Source: Chenopodium formosanum
Taxonomy: Eukaryota; Streptophyta; Magnoliopsida; Caryophyllales; Amaranthaceae
Assembly: GCA_024500155.1 (NCBI GenBank)
Contig: CM044877.1
Coordinates: 15,567,501-15,631,500 of the forward strand
Direction of reading: 5' to 3'
DNA: 64,000 bases
Part shown: positions 57,609-64,000 of the stretch, piece by piece
How the letters are laid out: every line of letters begins with the position of its first letter
Numbering within the stretch: position 1 is the stretch's first letter
Program-made: the position numbers and the translations under genes
Notes under the pieces: model-generated
What the model was told of the DNA's origin: nothing
Databases searched by the model: none
What the model saw: only the letters and a program-made list of their open reading frames with translations

Positions 57609-57786
57609 TATGTAAAGTGTTGAAGGTAATGTTGTAACTACTAACAAAGAACTGAAACTAATTGAGAAGGAAAACTCTACCTCTAATAAACATACAAACA
57701 AGGCAAGATTAAAGCAGCCATTTTTTTTTTTAGTTTTCGTAAGAAGTATTAGTCGATGACAGTAAAATTCTAACATGCTCATAAAA

Positions 57787-59165
57787 AGAGTAAAGGTAAA
57801 ATACAGTCCCTAAACTTTCGCATTTGTGCACTTTTAGTCTCTGTCAACTTTTTTGTGCACTTTTGGTCCCTCCTCCACCACTTTAGGTGTTTTTTAGGCA
57901 AAAGTTTAGGGACTATGAGTCAGCAAAATAGTTTAGGGATGTTGAGTCATCAATAGTTTAGGGACCATGACTTATATTTTTTTTTTCCTTTTTTTTTTAG
58001 AATTTATTAAAAAAAAAATCTTTTAATTACTTGTAATTTTTACTCTTTTTTTACAGCATTATTTTTAAAATCAGCTTTAATTATAAATCAAGTAATTAAA
58101 AATAATACTTTTCTTTATAAAAAAAAAATTGACAGAAAAAAATAAAATTAAGCTTTATCTTTTCATGGCTTCTACTCTCTCCCCTTCTTCCCTAACACCC
58201 CCTTCCCAATTTTCTCTCTCCTCCCTTCACCCATGGCTTTCAATTCCCTCTCCTCCTTCGAAAATGGCTCCCACCCCTTAAAAAACCCAACCTCGCTCAA
58301 CCACCAACAAAACAATGAACAAACCCTAATTTCCCCTCTCGAAATCTCCGTTGAATCCTCCCTAATCTTCCCACCATGACCCCACAAAAGCTTGCATAAA
58401 AAATTGCTCGCACTTAAGGGTGTTTAAGAATGGGTTGAATTTGGCCGGATTTAAGGATTTATCTGGGTAAATGCATATGTAATTATTCTCTAATGGTGGA
58501 ATTAATGGTGATTCGGGTGGTACGATTACAAGGCTTAAAATTACTACGGTTGATGAAACATTTTAGGCTCTGGTTTGGATTACAATGGCGAGCTGGTGTT
58601 GGATATGCGGCTGCGTGAATTAGGTTGTTATGGTGGAGATGTGCGAAGAGGGAGATGCGGTTACAGCGACATACATGAGAGGAGGAGTAGCAGAAGTGGT
58701 GGTGTTGTGAATTAAGGCAAGTTGCAAAGTTCATAATGGTGCGGTACGGGAGGTTAGGGGAGACAGGGGCTGTGTTTGGTGGTAGTTGCGGTGGGGATTG
58801 AGTAGCAGCAATGTGAATTGGTGATAAAATAATTACATGGCTTTTTTATTTTTATAATTGTTAAATAAGAATATAGGTTTTTTTTTTTTAATTAAAGAAA
58901 AAATAAAGGAATTTTTCTTTTTATTTTTATTTATTTATTGTTATTAATGGGGGTGTTAAATAAAATTTTGACATAAAAAAATTTAAAAAACAAAATAATA
59001 TAATGAGTCATGGTCCCTAAACTATTGGTGACTAGGCTTAGTCCCTAAACTTTTGCCTAGAAAACACTAAAGTGGTGGAGGAGGGACCAAAAGTGCACAA
59101 AAAAGTTGACAGGAACTAAAAGTGCACAAATACAAAAGTTTAGGGACTGTATTTTCCCTTTACTC
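57787..59165. mobile_element. MULE-like element with long TIRs, possible Pack-MULE
   Basis: Inverted repeats of about 190 bp, starting GAGTAAAGGTAAAATACAGT and ending ACTGTATTTTCCCTTTACTC. They contain TCCCTAAACTTTTGCC-like runs. A perfect 9-bp target duplication CTCATAAAA (57778-57786 and 59166-59174). The middle (about 58160-58760) is G+C-richer, with codon-like sequence on both strands (for example ATGGCTTCTACTCTCTCCC), suggesting a captured gene fragment. No transposase. It lies in the promoter region of the receptor-kinase gene, 180 bp from its start codon. Confidence 0.85.
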
Positions 59166-59281
59166 CTCATAAAAATTCCAACTTTGGGTTCTTTGGTACA
59201 AGTCCTACGTTATACTAGTCGTATGTCAAAAGTCATTTTTTTTTTAATTTTATTATTATTATTTTTTGATTGGTTGCTAAA

Positions 59282-59717
59282 CTAGGTTAGAACCCGTGCA
59301 ATGCACAATTTATATAAAATTTATTTTTATAATTTGTACATTTTTTTTTAAAAAAATGGCTAAATATAAATAAGAATATGAACCTTGTACAAAATATCTA
59401 TATTTTGAAAATTTTAGATTTTCATCAAAATTATGATATAATATCTGTTTAACTTTGTCTAATACATATTTTAATGTAGGATTCTATTTAATATTAGTGT
59501 ACAACTTAAAATTATTTCATTTTTAAGGATAAATTGCTAGGTTGTATTTGTAATATAGAAGCTTCTATTATTTAAATTTCAAAATCTATTAAATATAATA
59601 GCTCAAAAAAAAAAAAGATGACATCATCATGCAATTAGGCGTGAATTTTTTTTTATGAGAGTGACATATGGAAAGTGATGACATCAGCAAAGTTTTGTTT
59701 TAGTAATAGTTAATAGA
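59282..59717 (-). mobile_element. Helitron-like non-autonomous element
   Basis: On the minus strand it starts TCTATTAACTATTACT after A and ends TGTGCATTGCACGGGTTCTAACCTAG before T. This gives 5' TC, 3' hairpin plus CTAG, and A/T target site, all as in Helitrons. Confidence 0.7.
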
Positions 59718-59806
59718 TTGGTGTTGTTGATTGAAAGTTTAAAACTATTTTTCAAATCAGTGTCCACGTTGGATTGAACCCACAAAGATATTTTCTTTAA
59801 TTTATA

Positions 59807-60221
59807 CTAGGTTAACCCCGTGCGATGCATGGTTTTATAACAAGAATTGAATTATTGACTTTTAACATATATTGAAAGAAATTAACTACTTCCTCTGTTT
59901 TCCTAATGAATTTAAATTAAATATGAATATACAATTTCCAAAAGTGCATAATTTCATATATAATTGAAAATTTCAATTAAATTATATTGTTAACTACTGT
60001 TAATAACTCATAAATAACTAAATAGCATAATATGTGTAGAAAATCCAAAATTTTAAAATTCAAATGGAATTTAATTTTCAAAGCAATGTTAAATAGGGAA
60101 GCTTAAAAATGAAAAAAATATGGCATCATCAACCTTGCATTTTGAAGGGAAAAGATTAAATAAGAAAGTGACACATAAGAAGTGATGACGTCAGCGGTTG
60201 TTATTTTAGGATATATATAGA
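59807..60221 (-). mobile_element. Second Helitron-like element, same family
   Basis: On the minus strand it starts TCTATATATATCC after A and ends ATGCATCGCACGGGGTTAACCTAG before T. It shares TGACGTCA-type and GTGACACAT motifs with the neighbour at 59282. Confidence 0.7.
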
Positions 60222-60236
60222 TCATAGTTTCGATTA

Positions 60237-61413
60237 GGCCCTATTATCTTTATCTTATTTTTGTTGAAATGAAATTATTTTTTACTGAATTGAAATTATT
60301 TTTGCTAAAATTTTGCTCATATTCGAGGATAATGTGATTTAGTCAATTCTATATACGACTTGGAATTATTTTTGTTGAATTGAAAACTTAGGCCCTGTTC
60401 TCTTTTGCTTAATTTCAGTTCAGTTTAGTTCAGCTCCAATCAGTTCAACTATATTCAGCTTAGTTCAGTAAATCAGAAAATGCCCTTAGTTCCAGTTTAG
60501 TAAAAATATGTTCAAAATATTCGTGGTAATTACTTGTTTAATTGTCTAGCTATTCATTCAAATTTAACTTCATAAACCCTAATTTGTCGAATTTAGCAAA
60601 ATCCCCAAATTGATTACCCTAATTTGTCGAATTTAGCAAAACCCCCAAATTGATTTTCCAAAACCTAATTAAACTAATCAATTCAATTTGTTGTAGGTTA
60701 AATTGTAGAAATTATAACCTAATTTGCGAAATTTGTGTAATTGAAATCAAATTTGAGAGATGAAATTGAAATAAGGGAGTAGAAGAACAAGGAAAATCGA
60801 GGGAAAACGAAAATGTGGGTCCCATGATGACGTCATGTGTCAAAGTGGTGGGAATTTTAAAACTTTTGGAAAAAAATTAGGTGGTAAGATTTAAAAAAAA
60901 AATGGTGTTAATTATCAAAATTTTCAAATTTATATTAAAAAAAGACTACATCAAGTGATTCATGGACATAAGTTATCATTATGATTTGCTATGTTAGGTT
61001 TTTATTTTTTTTTATTTTATTTTTAAATTATATGTTTTATTGAAATGAAATTATTTTTGCTAAATAAAAATTAATTTTGCTCATATTTGAGGATAATGTG
61101 ATTTAGTCAATTCTTTATACCAAATTACGAATTCAAATTATTTTTGCTGAACTGAAAACTAACCTGTTCTCTTCAACTAAATTTTAGTTCATTTTAGTTC
61201 AAGTTAATTCCTAATTTCTTTCTCTCATAAACAATTCATTTCATCTCTATTCAATTCTATTCAATTCAGCTCCAATCGGTTCAGTTCAGCTCAGCTCAGT
61301 AAATCAGAACAGGCCCTTAGTTTCAATTTAGTAAAAATATGTTCAAAATGTTACACAAATGTCACAAAATCAAATATGAAGCTAATATGAAACTAAGATA
61401 AGATAACAGGGCC
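60237..61413. mobile_element. Harbinger-like MITE with a nested copy
   Basis: Outer ends GGCCCTATTATCTTTATCTT and AAGATAAGATAACAGGGCC. Inside lies a second element at about 60391-61316 with ends GGCCCTGTTCTCTTTTGC and GTAAATCAGAACAGGCCC and CAGTTCAGCTCC-type interior. No coding sequence. Confidence 0.6.
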
Positions 61414-61614
61414 TAAATTGAAATAAAACCAACTTGATTCTAAATGTTCCCAAAATATAACAAATTGACATATTTATTTGATTTCAAGCCATAGAAACTA
61501 TAAGTTAAATTAACTATTTTAGGCATAGTAGGAATGGTAAAAGTCCATAAGGACATTTTTAGACGATTTTAGTCCAAATCCCTCCCAAAACTTTGTAAAT
61601 TGACATAATATTAA

Positions 61615-62194
61615 GGAAAAATTATTAGGAACTACATGCTTAATAGGGGTATTTGGAAACAACTACCCATTAAAATATTTTATCAAAAAAACTACCCCCT
61701 AAATTTAAAAAGTTAGAGTAGCACTAACCATTTGCATTTTCTGGCGAGAAAGTCCGGCGTGTGGGGCCCACTTTTTCAATTTTTCTTCTGAAAATTCCTA
61801 ATTAAAAAAGTGAAAACAAGCAAAGTATACAATTCATAGGTAATTCATCTCTTTTAATCCATTAATTATAAATTTTGATGTTAGGGTGTAACAATTAGAA
61901 AAATTAGGGTTCTTAGAAATTGGGGATAATTTGAAATTGGTTGAATTTGTTGATTTTAATTCAAATTGGTTATCTTAGGGTAACGAATTAAGGTCCAATT
62001 TGTCATTGCATCGTGTATTTTCAGAGAAAAATTGAAAAAGTGAGTCCATGCGCCGGACATTCTCGCCGAAAAATGCAAATGGGTAGTGCTACTCTAATTT
62101 TTTAAATTTAGAGGGTAATTTTTTTGATAAATTTTTTAGTAGGTAGTTGTTTCCAAATACCCCTATTAATCGTGTAGTTCCTGACAAATTTTCC
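61615..62194. mobile_element. MULE-like foldback element, 580 bp
   Basis: Ends GGAAAAATTATTAGGAACTA and TAGTTCCTGACAAATTTTCC. Inverted repeats extend some 150 bp, including TTTGCATTTTCTGGCGAG / CTCGCCGAAAAATGCAAA. A perfect 9-bp target duplication TAATATTAA (61606-61614 and 62195-62203). Confidence 0.9.
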
Positions 62195-62203
62195 TAATAT
62201 TAA

Positions 62204-62669
62204 TTTGATTTCAAGGCATTGGAAACTATAAACTAATTGTATAAGACATGGTGTGGGTGTTATATCATTCTTTTGGAAAATTATATTGAAAATGGGAATG
62301 ATAGAAGTCCTTTTTAGCCATTTTTGAACCATTTTGGTTCAAAGTGTTCCAAAAACTTAGCAACATGATATACTTATGTGATTCCAATGTGTTATTTCAT
62401 TAGTCCATAGAATTAAAGCATATATATATATTTATTTTTGGTACATAGGAGCTTATTTATTTACAAGTCTATATATATAATCGCTAAACTAATTTAAATT
62501 ATTGTTTTTATGTTTTAATTATATTTGTCCATTTAATTTAAAGTATTATTGTCTGAGAAGTGCAGCTTATAATGATGTAGAGATGAATGAGATTCTAGAG
62601 CAATGAGCGCACTACTTTAGATCAAAACATTTGTAGATAAAATATTTAGTTAGAAAGTTTTGATGAGAT
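62204..62669. other. AT-rich spacer
   Basis: No gene recognised; short unsupported frames only. Confidence 0.4.
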
Positions 62670-62671
62670 TT

Positions 62672-62865
62672 GAGGGTCTGTTCACTTCATCTTAATTTCA
62701 GTTCAGTTCAATTCAGCTCCTTATTTCCTTCTCTCATAAAATATTCATTTTAGCTCAATTCAGCTCAGCTCCAATCAGTTCAGTTCAGCTCCAATCAGTT
62801 CATTTCAGTTCAGTTCAGCTCCAATATGTTCATTTCAGTTCAGTAAATGTGAACAGGCCCCGAGT
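62672..62865. mobile_element. Harbinger-like MITE, CAGTTCAGCTCC family
   Basis: GGTCTGTTCACTTCATCTT pairs with GTAAATGTGAACAGGCCC. The interior is made of repeats of TCAGTTCAGCTCCAAT. Related to 18294 and 60391. Confidence 0.65.
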
Positions 62866-62935
62866 GATAGGATTTTGCAACATAGGTAGTGATAAAAACA
62901 CAATTTGAACTATATATTTTTGTTTGTAATTTTTA

Positions 62936-63758
62936 GGAAAATTTGTCTGAAAAAACCTTTTAAATGGCTCATTTTGCAAGAAAAAAAACCTTTTAAAAGG
63001 ATCTTTGTTAAAAAAAAAAAACCGCCATGATCATTTTTTTTGTTAGATGAAACCTCTCCTCCCTTTTTCCGACATTGACTTAGCTTTTTGACGTTGACCC
63101 CTTAATTTTCTCTACTTACAGCCAAGTCTAGGGTAATTTTTCCCTTAATTTTTTGCTCCCAATTTTCCCCCTAAAAGATTAATTAAGACAAATCCACCCA
63201 ACTATTTCAATTGGAAGGTAAATTATTAGGGTTTCAATTCTCTTTCTTTCACCATTGTAGTTTTTACCATTGTAGTGGTCAATTATCTTTCTTCATCTCT
63301 CTAACAATTTCTTATTTTTGTCCAATTTTATAGAATCAATATAGTGGTGAATTGTGGATGTGTTTTTAAAAACCCCAATTTTGATACTATTTACAACAAT
63401 AAGTTCATGAATTTACACTTACCTCACATAATTGTTGCTCAATTAATGTTGTGAAGCAAAGGGGAGAGAGAGAGAGAGCGCCCATATGATGTGATTGAAA
63501 AGGTGTAGTGCATTCATTGAAGAAGTGGAGAGAGAGAAGGGAAAATAAAATGAAGGAGTGCAATGATAAATTTACTTGAGTGTTAATAAAGAAAATAAGG
63601 GGTCCACGCCAGCAAAGCTATGTCAATGTCGAAAAAGGGAGGATAGATTTTATCTAACAAAAACTGTGATTGTGGTGGTTTTTTTTTTTACAAAGATCCA
63701 TTTAAAATGTTTTTTCTAGCAAAATGAGGTATTTAAAGGTTTTTCTGACAAATTTTCC
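62936..63758. mobile_element. MULE-like foldback element, 823 bp
   Basis: Ends GGAAAATTTGTCTGAAAAAA and TTTTTCTGACAAATTTTCC, with long inverted repeats including CTCCCTTTTTCCGACATTGA / TCAATGTCGAAAAAGGGAG. 9-bp flanks TAATTTTTA and TAAGTTTTA match 8/9. No transposase. Its GGAAAA terminus is shared with 16587 and 61615. Confidence 0.85.
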
Positions 63759-63830
63759 TAAGTTTTATTTGTTATACTATATTTTATACTAAAAAAGATG
63801 CACAGGTATAGTTAATATATGAGCAGGTTT

Positions 63831-63940
63831 GAGAGAGTGAGGGTAGCTCAAGTGGTTAGAGCTTCCCTCCCGATTCCAAGAGATTTTGGGATCGATTCTC
63901 ACCCCCGCCCTTGTGTCTTTCTAAACACCAAAAAAAAAAA
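63831..63940 (+). mobile_element. tRNA-derived SINE
   Basis: A-box-like GGTAGCTCAAGTGGTTAGAGC and B-box-like GGGATCGATTCTC, then an A13 tail. The flanks AATATATGAGCAGGTTT at 63814-63830 and 63941-63957 are perfect 17-bp target duplications. The body is about 110 bp. It would be transcribed by RNA polymerase III and moved by LINE enzymes. Confidence 0.88.
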
Positions 63941-64000
63941 AATATATGAGCAGGTTTAATTAACGGCAATTAACTTGTCAGTTAGAAATAATCAGTTATT

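Noticed and set aside
1..64000. CRISPR array, operon or tRNA/rRNA genes
   Set aside because: No regularly spaced repeats, no bacterial ribosome sites and no cloverleaf genes; the only tRNA-like sequences are SINE promoters and retrotransposon primer sites.

Overview
This is plant nuclear DNA. The evidence is AT-rich sequence with GT-AG introns, plant gene families (a G3BP-like RNA-binding protein, a hybrid histidine kinase receiver domain, an IRE-type AGC kinase, a B3 domain protein and an LRR-XII receptor kinase) and a dense, nested set of plant transposons. A eudicot is likely. I cannot name the species. No bacterial-type operons, CRISPR arrays or tRNA/rRNA genes were seen. Nearly every recognisable host gene is broken.

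Layout. 1-4.9 kb: decayed exons of a G3BP-like gene whose intron holds two candidate solo LTRs. 5.1-10.8 kb: a histidine-kinase receiver pseudogene cut by a 5.2 kb Ty3/gypsy chromovirus (minus strand, 326-bp LTRs, TSD ATTTT). 11.3-12.4 kb: a MITE carrying a nested MITE and a Helitron-like element. 12.6-14.7 kb: a small intact two-exon gene for a 79-aa secreted-peptide precursor, which I regard as the best unrecognised host gene here. 15.6-18.1 kb: a B3-domain pseudogene and an LTR-like block holding a MULE-like element. 18.6-22.5 kb: an apparently intact autonomous hAT transposon (764-aa transposase, 8-bp TSD) inside a foldback element with a 9-bp TSD. 18.2-23.7 kb and 27.8-36.9 kb: two arms of a large inverted duplication, each invaded by different elements. 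The second arm carries a very young, internally deleted Ty3/gypsy element with 2,839-bp LTRs. 26.4-27.0 and 38.0-38.8 kb: two short putative 5' gene fragments, each followed by a degenerate tandem repeat. 39.5-44.3 kb: a direct duplication containing two copies of an IRE-kinase pseudogene fragment. 44.6-57.6 kb: an LRR-XII receptor-kinase gene (minus strand) split by a 10.2 kb SIRE-like Ty1/copia element that carries an env-like ORF. 57.8-64 kb: MULE-like, Helitron-like and Harbinger-like small elements and one SINE.

How it fits together. The window reads as a layered record of insertions. Target-site duplications, and in several cases an empty site in a duplicated copy, give the order of events. 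The retrotransposon proteins are mostly defective, yet two defective elements have nearly identical LTRs. That suggests they were mobilised in trans. The hAT element has an intact-looking transposase gene, matching ends and a perfect TSD. The secreted-peptide gene is the only other clearly open host gene.
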